A stretch of DNA of 64,000 bases, from the NCBI RefSeq assembly GCF_000800255.1, contig NZ_CP009747.1:806001-870000 (forward strand), written 5' to 3'. The notes under the pieces are model-generated. The model was given only the letters and a program-made list of their open reading frames with translations. It had not been told where the DNA came from and ran no database searches. This DNA is from Pseudomonas parafulva (GTDB lineage Bacteria > Pseudomonadota > Gammaproteobacteria > Pseudomonadales > Pseudomonadaceae). Each line of letters opens with the position of its first letter. Within the stretch, counting starts at the first letter, position 1. Shown piece after piece: positions 27,640 through 36,922 of this stretch. Both the position numbers and the translations under genes were made by a program.

Positions 27640-30600
27640 TCAACCGTGGTGAGGCTTGTGCTCATTCTCGGAGGTTTCCAGTGCGGGTGCAGCGGCGGCC
27701 GCAGCGGCTTCAGCCTCGCGTTTGCGGCGACGTACCTCACGCGGATCGTTCGGTGCACGACCGTTCGACAGCATGACAGTCGAGGCTGGCGCCACGGCTG
27801 GCTCTTCGACCACTGCCGTTTCGGCTACGGCAGGAGCGGGCTCTTCGGCAACTGCAGGCGCGGCAGGGGTAGCAGCGGAAGTCTCGACTTCGGGCTCGAC
27901 CGCAACCGGTTCGACCGTTGCAGCCTCGACGGAGGACGCGGGCACTTCCTTGCTTTCGATGACCGGGGCCTTCTCAGCGGCGACCACTTCCACGGCCGGT
28001 GCTTCAAGGGCTGGCGTCTCAGCAGCCGTTTCCGGCTCGCTGGCAGCGATGTGTGCTACCGGTTCAGGGACGACCTCGACAACTGGCTCGACGCTCGGCT
28101 CAACCACTGCGACAGGCTCGCTGAACGGCTGTTCAACGACTGGCGCAATAGTAACGTCCTCAGCCTTGACCTCAGCCTTGACCTCAGCCGGCTGCGCCTG
28201 CACCTGAGTCTGCTCGACGGGTTGAGCTGCTTCGTGCTGCTCGGTCTCGGCGACAGCGGCAGTCGCGCGCTCGGCTTGCTCATTGGCCTGGGCTTCGGCA
28301 TTGGCGCTGACCGCGCTGGTAGCCACAGCGGCAGTTACCGCCAGGCCTGCAGCCAGTTCGGCGCCCAGTTCTGTGGCCTTGTGCTGCTGAGCTGGCTGCT
28401 CTTCGCTGCCTTCTTCCTCGCTGCCTTCGATCAACTCGCCATTGGCGTTGCGCTGGCGCTCGCGGCGATTGCTGCGACGACGTTGACCGCGCGAACGACG
28501 ACGTGGGCGCTCGCCATCGGTGCTTTCCTGATCGTCCTGCAGGTGCTCTTCGTCAGGCAGTTGCTCTTCGCTGGTCTCGGCGGCTTGTTCGGCAGTGCGT
28601 GGCTGACGCTCTTCGCGCGGCTGGCGTGGTTGGCGTTCCTCGCGCGGTGCGCGCTCTTCGCGAGCTGGGCGCTCCTCACGTGCGGCCTGCTCTTCGCGGG
28701 CCGGACGCTCTTCGCGCACAGCAGTGTGCTCTTCTCGCGGAGCACGCTCTTCACGGGTTACACGTTCTTCGCGAGGAGCACGTTCTTCGCGCGGTGTGCG
28801 TTCTTCGCGAGGGGCACGTTCTTCGCGAGGGGCGCGTTCTTCACGTGATGCGCGTTCTTCACGTGGCGCACGCTCTTCACGGGCCACACGCTCCTCACGA
28901 GGGGCGCGCTCTTCACGGGCCACCGCAGGGGTGGCATCCAGCGGCTCGCGCAGTTCGCGCACGCGCTCTTCGCGGTTGCCACGGCGATCTTCACGCGGTT
29001 GGCGCGACTGGCGCTCTTCGCGAGGGGCGCGTTCTTCACGAGGGGCACGCTCTTCGCGCGGCTGACGCTCTTCACGAGAGGTGCGCTCGCTGCGCTCTTC
29101 ACGCGGCTTGCGTTCTTCGTCGCGACGGCCGTTACGATTGCGGCTCTGCTGACGACCGTTGCGGCGCTCTTCGTTGCGCGCGGTGCGCTCGGTGGCAGGT
29201 TTCTGCACAGTGGCGGCCGGTGCGACGACGGGCTCTTCCTTCCCGGCGAACAGGCTGACCAGCGACTTGACCAACCCCTTGAACAGGCTCGGCTCCGGGA
29301 CGGCGACGTGTGCTGGAGCAGGCGTCGGCGTGCTTGGTTGCTCTTCGCTAACGGTCGGCGTCGGTGCGTTGGTGCGGGCCGGCGCAGTCTTCACGGCGGC
29401 TTCCTGGCGAACCAGTGTACGGGTGGCGGTGGGTTGCGGCGCTTCTTCGGTCTCGCTGGTGGCGATCTCGTAGCTGGATTGGTTGGTCAGCACGTCCGGG
29501 TTGTCGTCGCGCAGGCGCTGGACTTCGAAGTGAGGGGTTTCCAGATGATCGTTGGGCAGGATGATGATGCGCGCACGGGTGCGCAGTTCGATCTTGGTGA
29601 TCGAGTTGCGCTTCTCGTTGAGCAGGAACGCGGCAACCGGAATCGGCACCTGGGCACGCACCTCGGCGGTACGGTCCTTCAGTGCTTCTTCCTCGATCAG
29701 GCGCAGGATGGCCAGCGACAGGGATTCGACGTCGCGGATGATGCCGGTGCCCGAGCAGCGGGGGCAGACGATGCCGCTGCTCTCGCCCAGCGATGGGCGC
29801 AGGCGCTGGCGAGACATCTCCAGCAGGCCGAAGCGCGAGATGCGGCCGACCTGTACACGGGCGCGGTCGGCTTCCAGGCATTCGCGAACACGTTCTTCGA
29901 CGGCGCGCTGATTCTTGGCTGGCGTCATGTCGATGAAGTCGATGACGATCAGGCCGCCGATGTCACGCAGACGCAGTTGGCGGGCGATTTCTTCGGCCGC
30001 TTCCAGGTTGGTCTGCAGGGCGGTTTCCTCGATGTCGCTGCCTTTGGTGGCGCGCGCCGAGTTGATGTCGATCGAGACCAGTGCTTCGGTCGGATCGATG
30101 ACGATGGAACCGCCGGATGGCAGGTCAACCACACGTTGGAAGGCAGTTTCGATCTGGCTTTCGATCTGGAAGCGATTGAACAGCGGGACGCTGTCTTCGT
30201 ACAGCTTGACCTTGCTGGCGTACTGCGGCATGACCTGGCGGATGAAGGTCAGTGCTTCTTCCTGGGCATCGATGCTGTCGATCAGCACTTCACCGATGTC
30301 CTGGCGCAGGTAATCGCGGATGGCGCGGATGATGACGTTGCTTTCCTGGTAGATCAGGAAGGGCGCGGCGCGGTCAAGGGAGGCTTCCTTGATGGCGGTC
30401 CACAGTTGCAGCAGGTAATCGAGGTCCCACTGCATTTCTTCGCTGCTGCGGCCAAGGCCAGCGGTGCGCACGATCAGGCCCATGTCGCCCGGTACGGTCA
30501 GGCCGTTGAGGGCTTCGCGCAGTTCGTTGCGTTCTTCGCCTTCGATGCGACGAGAAATACCGCCAGCGCGTGGGTTGTTTGGCATCAGCACCAGGTAGCG

Positions 30601-30966
30601 GCCGGCGAGGCTGATGAAAGTGGTCAGGGCTGCACCCTTGTTGCCACGCTCTTCTTTTTCGACCTGGACGATGACTTCCTGGCCTTCGCTCAGGACTTCC
30701 TTGATGTTGACACGGCCTTCAGGGGCCTTCTTGAAGTACTCGCGGGAGATTTCCTTCAGCGGCAGGAAGCCGTGACGTTCGGAGCCGAAGTCGACGAAAG
30801 CGGCTTCGAGGCTGGGTTCGATGCGAGTGATCTTGCCCTTGTAGATGTTGGCCTTTTTCTGCTCGCGGGCACCGGACTCGATGTCCAGGTCGTAGAGGCG
30901 TTGGCCATCCACCAGTGCTACACGCAACTCTTCGGGTTGAGTCGCGTTAATCAGCATTCTTTTCAT
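27640..30966 (-). CDS. rne: Ribonuclease E
   Basis: RNase E (1108 residues) is the endoribonuclease and scaffold for mRNA decay and rRNA/tRNA processing. The S1 RNA-binding domain (about 35-125) is followed by the catalytic core with magnesium ligands D300 (VSIDIN) and D343 (IVIDFID) and the zinc-link CPRC (C401/C404). After about residue 520 the protein is disordered: an Arg/Glu repeat tract (about 612-795) with some 21 REER units, then an [14 protein letters not shown] basic patch, an Ala/Val/Glu-rich tail and a C-terminal basic [10 protein letters not shown] segment. The start matches the family MKRMLINAT. Very long leader, see separate entry. Confidence 0.97.
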   Translation of the reverse strand: MKRMLINATQPEELRVALVDGQRLYDLDIESGAREQKKANIYKGKITRIEPSLEAAFVDFGSERHGFLPLKEISREYFKKAPEGRVNIKEVLSEGQEVIVQVEKEERGNKGAALTTFISLAGRYLVLMPNNPRAGGISRRIEGEERNELREALNGLTVPGDMGLIVRTAGLGRSSEEMQWDLDYLLQLWTAIKEASLDRAAPFLIYQESNVIIRAIRDYLRQDIGEVLIDSIDAQEEALTFIRQVMPQYASKVKLYEDSVPLFNRFQIESQIETAFQRVVDLPSGGSIVIDPTEALVSIDINSARATKGSDIEETALQTNLEAAEEIARQLRLRDIGGLIVIDFIDMTPAKNQRAVEERVRECLEADRARVQVGRISRFGLLEMSRQRLRPSLGESSGIVCPRCSGTGIIRDVESLSLAILRLIEEEALKDRTAEVRAQVPIPVAAFLLNEKRNSITKIELRTRARIIILPNDHLETPHFEVQRLRDDNPDVLTNQSSYEIATSETEEAPQPTATRTLVRQEAAVKTAPARTNAPTPTVSEEQPSTPTPAPAHVAVPEPSLFKGLVKSLVSLFAGKEEPVVAPAATVQKPATERTARNEERRNGRQQSRNRNGRRDEERKPREERSERTSREERQPREERAPREERAPREERQSRQPREDRRGNREERVRELREPLDATPAVAREERAPREERVAREERAPREERASREERAPREERAPREERTPREERAPREERVTREERAPREEHTAVREERPAREEQAAREERPAREERAPREERQPRQPREERQPRTAEQAAETSEEQLPDEEHLQDDQESTDGERPRRRSRGQRRRSNRRERQRNANGELIEGSEEEGSEEQPAQQHKATELGAELAAGLAVTAAVATSAVSANAEAQANEQAERATAAVAETEQHEAAQPVEQTQVQAQPAEVKAEVKAEDVTIAPVVEQPFSEPVAVVEPSVEPVVEVVPEPVAHIAASEPETAAETPALEAPAVEVVAAEKAPVIESKEVPASSVEAATVEPVAVEPEVETSAATPAAPAVAEEPAPAVAETAVVEEPAVAPASTVMLSNGRAPNDPREVRRRKREAEAAAAAAAPALETSENEHKPHHG
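28580..29130 (-). repeat. In-frame REER repeat tract inside rne
   Basis: Degenerate 12-18 bp units encoding variations of (A/V/T)-P-R-E-E-R, about 21 of them, in the RNase E disordered region. The DNA repetition also creates long open frames on the opposite strand that are artefacts. Confidence 0.85.
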
Positions 30967-31643
30967 GTTGTACCGTCGGTTTCCGGGCTGCCGGAAACGG
31001 CGTTCGGCACACACGACGTCTCATGGTCGGTGCCAAGGTGCGCAAAGGGTGGCATGCCACCCCCGTGTCCAGCGACGTTCGGCACCAGCCGGTTGCCCAG
31101 CCTGCCGTTGTCGCGACGACGCGTCCTGTTTGCTGCGGTGCCTATCGCACTCAGTCAGGAGGAGGAATCAGCCGAGGGCCGTGGACGCCTCTGGGGCGTC
31201 TGCAAACACCGGTTCCGCTCGCCGGGCCAATACAGTGGGCCGGTGCCGGCCGTGCTTCACGGTCCGGGCTGTACATCTCCACCCTGCACGTATCCCTGAT
31301 AATTCGGGTGCTGCCGCGCGCTGAATCCGCAACGGGTTGCATTTTTCGCCAGCGCCGTATCTGCGCTGACGCCATTCATGTCCAAGGCTGGTGTTTCCGA
31401 AGTGTTCGCCAGGCGCTGCACGGAAGCGACAAGGCGGGGCAGGGGCATGCGAAAAAGAACAGGAGGGAGATGGAACACCGCACTTGTCGTTTTTTTCGTT
31501 CTTCTCTGCTCGGCGCTGGTGGCGATTCCAGGCATCTCGGTAAACTGGCACACACCCCGTCGGACGGCCTCGCGTCCTCGAGAATTGCGTTGGCCAGAGA
31601 CGGTGCGAAACCGTGCGTTACTGGCCTACCGCTTTGGGCGGCG
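30967..31643 (-). promoter_or_regulatory. Long 5' leader of rne
   Basis: About 680 nt lie between the predicted rne start of transcription (near 31643) and its ATG, with no credible gene. A perfect palindrome GGGTGGCATGCCACCC is at 31047-31062, about 80 nt before the start codon. In E. coli the rne leader mediates feedback control by RNase E; a similar role here is inference. Confidence 0.55.
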
Positions 31644-31649
31644 TTCGCG

Positions 31650-31678
31650 ACTATAGCAGCAATGATTAAGTGCTTCAA
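31650..31678 (-). promoter_or_regulatory. Promoter of rne
   Basis: On the minus strand TTGAAG (31678-31673), 17 bp and TATAGT (31655-31650): a good sigma-70 promoter. Its -35 overlaps the -35 proposed for rluC on the other strand. Confidence 0.7.
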
Positions 31679-31699
31679 TTCCATAAAAATTGTTATGAT
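31671..31699 (+). promoter_or_regulatory. Promoter of rluC
   Basis: TGCTTC (31671-31676), 17 bp and TATGAT (31694-31699). The expected start of transcription is at or next to the rluC ATG (31706), so the mRNA would be leaderless or nearly so. Confidence 0.5.
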
Positions 31700-31705
31700 C
31701 CTGCG

Positions 31706-32662
31706 ATGACGACCAATAATCCCCCGACTTCCGGCGTTCAGCTGATCGAAGTCGCGCCGGAACTTGCCGGCCAGCGTATCGACAACTTCCTCATCACCGC
31801 GCTCAAAGGCGTGCCCAAGACCCTTATCTATCGCATCCTGCGCAAGGGTGAGGTGCGTGTGAACAAAGGGCGCATCAAGCCCGAGTACAAGCTGCAGGCC
31901 GGCGATATCGTGCGCGTGCCGCCCGTGCGTCTGCCCGAGCGCGACGAGCCGGCGCCGGTGGCGCCAGGGCTGTTGCAGCGCCTGGAGGCGGCGATCGTCT
32001 ATGAAGACAAGGCCCTGATCGTGATGAACAAGCCGGCTGGCATCGCCGTGCACGGCGGCAGCGGTCTGAGCTTCGGTGTCATCGAGGCGCTGCGCCAGCT
32101 GCGCCCCGACGCCAAGGAGCTGGAGTTGGTGCACCGTCTGGATCGCGATACCTCAGGCCTGCTGATGATCGCCAAGAAACGCAGCATGCTGCGCCACCTG
32201 CATGCCGCGCTGCGCGGCGATGGCGTGGACAAGCGCTACATGGCCTTGGTGCGGGGTCATTGGCCGACCTCGAAGAAGCAGGTCAATGCGCCTCTGCAGA
32301 AGAGCAACCTGCGTTCCGGCGAGCGCATGGTCGAAGTGAATGACGAGGGCAAGGAAGCGCTGACGCTGTTCCGTGTGTTACGTCGCTTCGGCGAGTTCGC
32401 CACGCTGGTCGAGGCTCGTCCGATCACCGGGCGCACGCACCAGATCCGTGTCCACACCCTGCATGCCGGGCACATGATCGCGGGCGACAGTAAATATGGC
32501 GATGAAGATTTCACCCGCGAAATTCGTGATCTGGGGGGTAAGCGCCTGTTCCTGCACGCCTATGCGCTGACGGTGCCGCTGCCCGATGGCGGCGAGCTCA
32601 AGCTCGAGGCTCCCGTCGATGAGGCGTGGGCCAAGACAGTCGAACGCCTGGGGGCAAGCTGA
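31706..32662 (+). CDS. rluC: 23S rRNA pseudouridine(955/2504/2580) synthase
   Basis: RluC (318 residues) isomerises three uridines in 23S rRNA. An N-terminal S4 RNA-binding domain (about 18-75, [25 protein letters not shown]) precedes the RluA-type catalytic domain with HRLDRDTSG (catalytic Asp) and RTHQIRVH. The start matches the family MTTNNPP. No ribosome-binding sequence lies upstream and a -10 hexamer ends 6 bp before the ATG. Followed 6 bp later by a HAD phosphatase and then sppA. Confidence 0.95.
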   Translation: MTTNNPPTSGVQLIEVAPELAGQRIDNFLITALKGVPKTLIYRILRKGEVRVNKGRIKPEYKLQAGDIVRVPPVRLPERDEPAPVAPGLLQRLEAAIVYEDKALIVMNKPAGIAVHGGSGLSFGVIEALRQLRPDAKELELVHRLDRDTSGLLMIAKKRSMLRHLHAALRGDGVDKRYMALVRGHWPTSKKQVNAPLQKSNLRSGERMVEVNDEGKEALTLFRVLRRFGEFATLVEARPITGRTHQIRVHTLHAGHMIAGDSKYGDEDFTREIRDLGGKRLFLHAYALTVPLPDGGELKLEAPVDEAWAKTVERLGAS

Positions 32663-32668
32663 GCGGCC

Positions 32669-33358
32669 ATGCGCAAACCCTATGAATTGCTGATCTTCGA
32701 CTGGGACGGCACCCTGGCCGACTCCATAGGCCGTATTGTCGATTCGATGAATCTCGCCGCTGAGCGCGCGGGTGAGATCCCCAGTGCCGAGGCTGCCGTG
32801 AAGGGAATCATCGGTCTGGCGCTGGATGAGGCGATCTCGGTGCTCTATCCGCACCTTGACGCGAATGAAGTGGCACGTTTTCGACAGCATTATGCCGATA
32901 TCTATACCGACCTCGACCGGCAGCCTTCGCCGTTGTTCGAGGGTGTGGCGCAATCGCTGGAGGTCTTTCGGGCGCAGGGCTATCGCCTGGCGGTGGCCAC
33001 CGGCAAGGCGCGGCGAGGGCTGGATCGGGTGCTCAAGGCCAATGGCTGGGAGGACTTTTTCGATATCACCCGTGCTGCCGACGAGACCCGTGGCAAGCCT
33101 CATCCGCTGATGCTTCAGGAAATTCTCGCGCATTGCCGGGTCGAGGCGGGCGAGGCGTTGATGGTTGGGGATTCGGCATTCGATTTGCAGATGGCCAACA
33201 ATGCTGGCATGCACTCGGTGGCCGTGGGCTACGGCGCGATGTCGCTTGAGGCGCTCGCCGAGTTTGGGCCGCAGGTGTGCATCGAGCATTTTTCACAATT
33301 GCGCGAGTGGCTGGCTGGCGCTGCGCGCTCCAATTCCAAGGTAGGTGAGCATGGCTGA
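32669..33358 (+). CDS. HAD-superfamily phosphatase, subfamily IA
   Basis: A 229-residue HAD hydrolase with motif I FDWDGTLADS (nucleophile Asp), a helical cap (about 20-85), motif II VATGK, motif III Lys in RGKPHP and motif IV VGDSAFDLQMA. It resembles phosphoglycolate phosphatase-like proteins, but the substrate cannot be assigned. Lies in an rluC-HAD-sppA operon and overlaps the sppA start by 8 bp. Confidence 0.9.
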   Translation: MRKPYELLIFDWDGTLADSIGRIVDSMNLAAERAGEIPSAEAAVKGIIGLALDEAISVLYPHLDANEVARFRQHYADIYTDLDRQPSPLFEGVAQSLEVFRAQGYRLAVATGKARRGLDRVLKANGWEDFFDITRAADETRGKPHPLMLQEILAHCRVEAGEALMVGDSAFDLQMANNAGMHSVAVGYGAMSLEALAEFGPQVCIEHFSQLREWLAGAARSNSKVGEHG

Positions 33359-34346
33359 CGAGTGGAAGGCGCCTGCATCCGAAGATGCAGTCGAGGGCAA
33401 GGAAGAGCGCAAGAGCTGGAAGCTGCTGGAGAAGACGCTCCTGGCCAGTGTTCAAGAGCAGCGGCGTGCGCGGCGTTGGGGGATCTTCTTCAAGTTGCTG
33501 ACGTTCATCTATCTGTTCGGCATCCTGTTCCTGTTCTCGCCCTTCATGGACATGGAGTCCACGGCCTCGCGCAGTGCCAGTCATACGGCGCTGGTCGAGG
33601 TGCGTGGGGTCATCGCGGATCAGGAAGCTGCCAGTGCCGACAACATCATCAAGAGCCTGCGGGAGGCATTCAAGGATGCCAAGACCAAGGCGGTGGTGAT
33701 GCGCATCAACAGCCCGGGCGGTAGTCCGGTGCAGGCAGGGTATGTCTACGACGAGATACGTCGCCTGCGCGCCGAGTACCCCGCGATCAAGCTGTATGCG
33801 GTGATCACGGATCTAGGGGCCTCTGGTGCGTACTACATTGCCAGTGCGGCTGATGAGATCTATGCCGACAAGGCCAGTCTGGTGGGCTCGATCGGCGTGA
33901 CGGCGGCAGGCTACGGGTTTGTCGGGGCGATGGAGAAGCTGGGAGTGGAGCGTCGCGCTTACACCTCGGGCGAGCACAAGGCGTTCCTCGATCCGTTCTC
34001 GCCGCAGAAGCCGGATGAAACAGCGTTCTGGCAAGGTGTGCTGGATACCACGCACAATCAGTTCATCGCGATGGTCAAGCAAGGTCGTGGCGATCGCCTG
34101 AAGGACAAGGAACACCCTGAGCTGTTCAGTGGTTTGGTCTGGTCTGGTGAGCAGGCCAAGGCTTTGGGGTTGGTCGATGGCCTGGGCAGCGCCAGCTATG
34201 TGGCGCGTGATGTCGTCGGCGAGAAAGAGTTGGTCGACTTCACCGTGCAGGAATCGCCTTTCGATCGCTTCTCCAAGCGCATGGGTGCCAGCGTGGCTGA
34301 GCGTCTTGCGCTGTACATGGGGCTTCAGGGGCCTTCATTGCGCTGA
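33351..34346 (+). CDS. sppA: Signal peptide peptidase SppA, S49 family
   Basis: This 331-residue membrane-bound serine protease degrades cleaved signal peptides. One transmembrane helix (about 45-65) follows a cytoplasmic basic N-terminus; the catalytic domain has MRINSPGGSP, the Ser region LGASGAYYIASAAD and the general-base Lys region ADKASLVGSIGV. It is the short, single-domain SppA rather than the double-length E. coli form. ATG at 33351 chosen over the in-frame codon at 33345. Confidence 0.93.
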   Translation: MADEWKAPASEDAVEGKEERKSWKLLEKTLLASVQEQRRARRWGIFFKLLTFIYLFGILFLFSPFMDMESTASRSASHTALVEVRGVIADQEAASADNIIKSLREAFKDAKTKAVVMRINSPGGSPVQAGYVYDEIRRLRAEYPAIKLYAVITDLGASGAYYIASAADEIYADKASLVGSIGVTAAGYGFVGAMEKLGVERRAYTSGEHKAFLDPFSPQKPDETAFWQGVLDTTHNQFIAMVKQGRGDRLKDKEHPELFSGLVWSGEQAKALGLVDGLGSASYVARDVVGEKELVDFTVQESPFDRFSKRMGASVAERLALYMGLQGPSLR

Positions 34347-34355
34347 TGCGCGCTA

Positions 34356-34378
34356 GCGGGGCTGCTCGACGGCCCCGC
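34356..34378 (+). terminator. Possible terminator between sppA and maf
   Basis: GCGGGGC and GCCCCGC form a 7-bp GC stem with a 9-nt loop between convergent genes. The following T-run is weak. Confidence 0.45.
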
Positions 34379-34383
34379 CGGTT

Positions 34384-34962
34384 TCAGGGTACTTGCACGC
34401 CCTCCTTGAGCAACATGTCCACCAGGCGTATGAGGGGCAGGCCGATCAAGCTTGTCGCGTCGCTGCCGTGTGTGCTCTGAAAGAGCGAAACGCCCAATCC
34501 CTCGGCCTTGAAGCTGCCGGCGCAATCCAGTGGTTGCTCGGTCTGTACGTAGCGCTCCACGCGCTGGCGGTCCAGTTCGCGCAACGTCACGGTGAAGGGG
34601 ATGCAGTCAACCTGGCAGTGGCCTGTGGCGCTGTTGAGCAGGGCCAGGCCAGTCAGGAAAGTGACGGATTGTCCGCTGGCGGCCAGCAGTTGCTCACAGG
34701 CGCGCTCGGCGCTGTGTGGTTTGCCGAGGATACGTTCGCCGAGCACGGCGACCTGGTCCGAACCGATGATCAGGTGCTGTGGGTGATGTTCGGCCAGGGC
34801 TTGGGCCTTGAGTCGAGCGAGTCTGCGGACCAGTTCAGCAGCGGTCTCGTCGCCTTGGCGCGCTTCGTCTATGTCGGGACTCGCCCAGGTGAAGGGCAGG
34901 TGCAGGCGCTGGAGCAGTTCGCGCCGGTAGGGGGAGCTCGAGGCGAGCAGCAGAGGAAGCAT
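34384..34962 (-). CDS. Maf-like nucleotide pyrophosphatase (YceF type)
   Basis: A 192-residue Maf-family protein with LLASSSPYRRELL at the N-terminus, IIGSDQVAVL and the C-terminal LIGLPL motif. YceF-type Maf proteins hydrolyse m7GTP, presumably to keep it out of RNA; the position beside yceD-rpmF-plsX fits the YceF type. The start at 34962 has AAGGAG upstream; the extra 14 codons in frame are not supported. Divergent from yceD. Confidence 0.9.
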   Translation of the reverse strand: MLPLLLASSSPYRRELLQRLHLPFTWASPDIDEARQGDETAAELVRRLARLKAQALAEHHPQHLIIGSDQVAVLGERILGKPHSAERACEQLLAASGQSVTFLTGLALLNSATGHCQVDCIPFTVTLRELDRQRVERYVQTEQPLDCAGSFKAEGLGVSLFQSTHGSDATSLIGLPLIRLVDMLLKEGVQVP

Positions 34963-35019
34963 GGTGGACTCCTTGGCAGTTGCCGTGATTCTAACATGCG
35001 TCAAGCTGCCGAATTTCCT

Positions 35020-35048
35020 TTGACAGAGGCGGGGGGCGTCCCTAGAAT
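35020..35048 (+). promoter_or_regulatory. Promoter of yceD-rpmF-plsX
   Basis: TTGACA (35020-35025), 17 bp and TAGAAT (35043-35048), a near-consensus sigma-70 promoter. Transcription should start near 35055, only about 3 nt before the yceD ATG. Confidence 0.85.
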
Positions 35049-35057
35049 GCTGCGCCT

Positions 35058-35585
35058 ATGTTGAATGACCCGATTCCACCTCACGTTGACCCGCGCAAAT
35101 TAGCCGATCGTGGCGTAACCCTCGAGGGTTCGCTGCAACTCGCTGATTTGGAAAGACTCTGCGACCCGCTTTCCGACACTGTCGGTACGGTGCAGGCGAA
35201 GTTCGATTTTGAGCGAGACGAACAGCACGTTGTGGTTATCCACAGCGATTTGAATGTCGAAGTCAAAATGGTTTGCCAGCGTTGTCTTGAGCTGGTCACC
35301 CTGCCGATCCATAGCGAATGTACGTACGCTGTGGTGAAGGAGGGTGCGAATACCCAGTCGTTGCCGAAAGGCTATGACGTGCTGGAACTGGGCGAAGATC
35401 CTTTGGATCTGCAGGCGCTGATCGAGGAAGAGCTTTTGCTCGCCCTTCCTATCGTGCCTGCTCATCATCCGGAAGAATGCCAGCAGCCGGCGGGCGCAGA
35501 CGAGCCCGAATCGAGCAAGGACGAGGTATCGCGGTCCAACCCGTTCAGTGTCTTGGCGCAGTTAAAGCGTGACCCAAACGTTTAG
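35058..35585 (+). CDS. yceD: YceD/DUF177 family protein, 23S rRNA accumulation protein
   Basis: A 175-residue DUF177 protein. Homologues (YceD in bacteria, also plant forms) are needed for 23S rRNA accumulation. The CxxC of VCQRCLELV is the family hallmark, followed by an acidic LEEELLLALPIVP segment. It heads an operon with rpmF. No ribosome-binding sequence precedes the ATG and the promoter implies a near-leaderless mRNA. Confidence 0.93.
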   Translation: MLNDPIPPHVDPRKLADRGVTLEGSLQLADLERLCDPLSDTVGTVQAKFDFERDEQHVVVIHSDLNVEVKMVCQRCLELVTLPIHSECTYAVVKEGANTQSLPKGYDVLELGEDPLDLQALIEEELLLALPIVPAHHPEECQQPAGADEPESSKDEVSRSNPFSVLAQLKRDPNV

Positions 35586-35598
35586 GAGTTAATCAATT

Positions 35599-35781
35599 AT
35601 GGCTGTTCAGCAGAACAAAAAATCCCGCTCTGCCCGTGACATGCGTCGTTCGCACGATGCCCTGTCGGAAAACGCGCTGTCCGTAGAAAAGAGCACTGGT
35701 GAAGTTCACCTGCGCCACCACGTGTCGCCAGAAGGCGTCTACCGTGGTCGCAAAGTGATCGACAAGGGCGCTGACGAGTAA
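35599..35781 (+). CDS. rpmF: 50S ribosomal protein L32
   Basis: A 60-residue L32 starting [20 protein letters not shown], a typical basic N-terminus. AGGAG precedes the ATG by about 9 nt. It lacks the CxxC zinc motif seen in some other bacterial L32 forms. Co-transcribed with yceD (13-bp gap) and plsX (3-bp gap), linking ribosome and phospholipid synthesis. Confidence 0.97.
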   Translation: MAVQQNKKSRSARDMRRSHDALSENALSVEKSTGEVHLRHHVSPEGVYRGRKVIDKGADE

Positions 35782-35784
35782 TCC

Positions 35785-36795
35785 TTGTCCGCTCAGATCA
35801 TCGCGATCGACGCAATGGGCGGGGACTTCGGTCCCCGCAGCATTGTTGAGGCCAGTATCGCTTGCCTTTCGGCTACCCCCTCGCTCCATCTGACCCTCGT
35901 CGGTCAAACCTCCCTTCTCGAAGAACTCGTCAGTGGCCTTGCAGCCATCGATCGCGCGCGCCTGCGGATCGTGGATGCCAGCGAAGTGATTGGTATGGAT
36001 GAGCGGCCCTCGCAGGCCTTGCGCGGCAAGCCTGACTCTTCGATGCGTGTCGCGCTCGAGCTGGTCCGTGATGGCAAAGCGCAGGCGTGCGTAAGCGCCG
36101 GCAATACGGGCGCTTTGATGGCCTTGTCGCGTCTCGTGCTCAAAACCTTGCCGGGTATCGATCGGCCGGCCATGGTGGCGGCCATTCCTACACGGCAAGG
36201 TTACTGCCAACTGCTCGACCTGGGTGCGAACGTCGACTGCAGCGCCGATCACCTCTACCAGTTTGCTGTGATGGGGTCGGTGGCGGCGCAGGCGCTGGGC
36301 GTGCGCCGCCCACGAGTAGCTCTGCTGAACATCGGTACCGAAGACATCAAGGGCAATCAGCAAGTCAAGCTGGCTGCCAGTTTGCTGAAGAACGCCCGTG
36401 GCCTTAACTATGTCGGTTTCATTGAAGGTGACGGGCTGTATCGCGGCGAGGCCGATGTGGTGGTGTGCGACGGCTTCGTGGGCAATATCCTGCTCAAATC
36501 CAGCGAAGGGCTGGCAACCATGGTCGGCGAGCGTCTGGAAGCGTTGTTCAGGGCCGGTTTGTTCGCCCGTGTTGCGGGTGCTTTGGCCAGGCCCTTGTTG
36601 CGGCGCCTGCAATCGGACCTGGCGCCGGCGCGGCACAACGGCGCAAGCTTTCTGGGATTGCAGGGTATCGTCGTGAAAAGCCACGGGTCGGCGGGTGTGC
36701 AAGGCCTGCAGAGTGCTATCCAGCGGGCGCTGATCGAGATTCAGGAAAATCTACCGCAGCGTTTGCATGGTCGCCTGGAAGACCTGTTGCCTTAG
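35785..36795 (+). CDS. plsX: Phosphate acyltransferase PlsX
   Basis: PlsX (336 residues) converts acyl-ACP to acyl-phosphate for phosphatidic acid synthesis. It shows [12 protein letters not shown] at the N-terminus, [10 protein letters not shown] and [14 protein letters not shown]. The start is an unusual TTG at 35785, 3 bp after the rpmF stop; the conserved N-terminus begins right there and no ATG or GTG is available, so expression probably depends on coupling to rpmF. Confidence 0.95.
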   Translation: MSAQIIAIDAMGGDFGPRSIVEASIACLSATPSLHLTLVGQTSLLEELVSGLAAIDRARLRIVDASEVIGMDERPSQALRGKPDSSMRVALELVRDGKAQACVSAGNTGALMALSRLVLKTLPGIDRPAMVAAIPTRQGYCQLLDLGANVDCSADHLYQFAVMGSVAAQALGVRRPRVALLNIGTEDIKGNQQVKLAASLLKNARGLNYVGFIEGDGLYRGEADVVVCDGFVGNILLKSSEGLATMVGERLEALFRAGLFARVAGALARPLLRRLQSDLAPARHNGASFLGLQGIVVKSHGSAGVQGLQSAIQRALIEIQENLPQRLHGRLEDLLP

Positions 36796-36864
36796 GTGTA
36801 TCGGCCATGAAGTGGTTAAATGTGACCGCTTGGTCTGCGTTTCCATCCAAGTTTTCAGATTCCG

Positions 36865-36889
36865 TGCCCTGCCGATGGCAGGGTGCACC
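36865..36889 (+). other. Hairpin in the plsX-fabD gap
   Basis: CCCTGCC-GAT-GGCAGGG with partly extendable flanks (GTG/TGCAC) lies 34 bp before the fabD ATG. There is no U-run, so it may be an RNA processing site or partial attenuator. The rest of the 127-bp gap shows only a short GACC-GCTT-GGTC inverted repeat. Confidence 0.4.
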
Positions 36890-36922
36890 CCATTCGACGA
36901 CAAGATCATAAGGGCTTGTTCA

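Noticed and set aside
28503-31299. Long plus-strand open frames opposite rne, including ones of about 250, 400 and 766 codons
   Set aside because: They mirror the rne coding sequence and the REER repeat tract; compositions such as SRGARSS or Ala/Arg runs are typical antisense artefacts of GC-rich genes.
31023-31709. 228-codon plus-strand frame in the rne leader
   Set aside because: No ribosome-binding site, mixed low-complexity composition and antisense to the rne leader; no recognisable domain.
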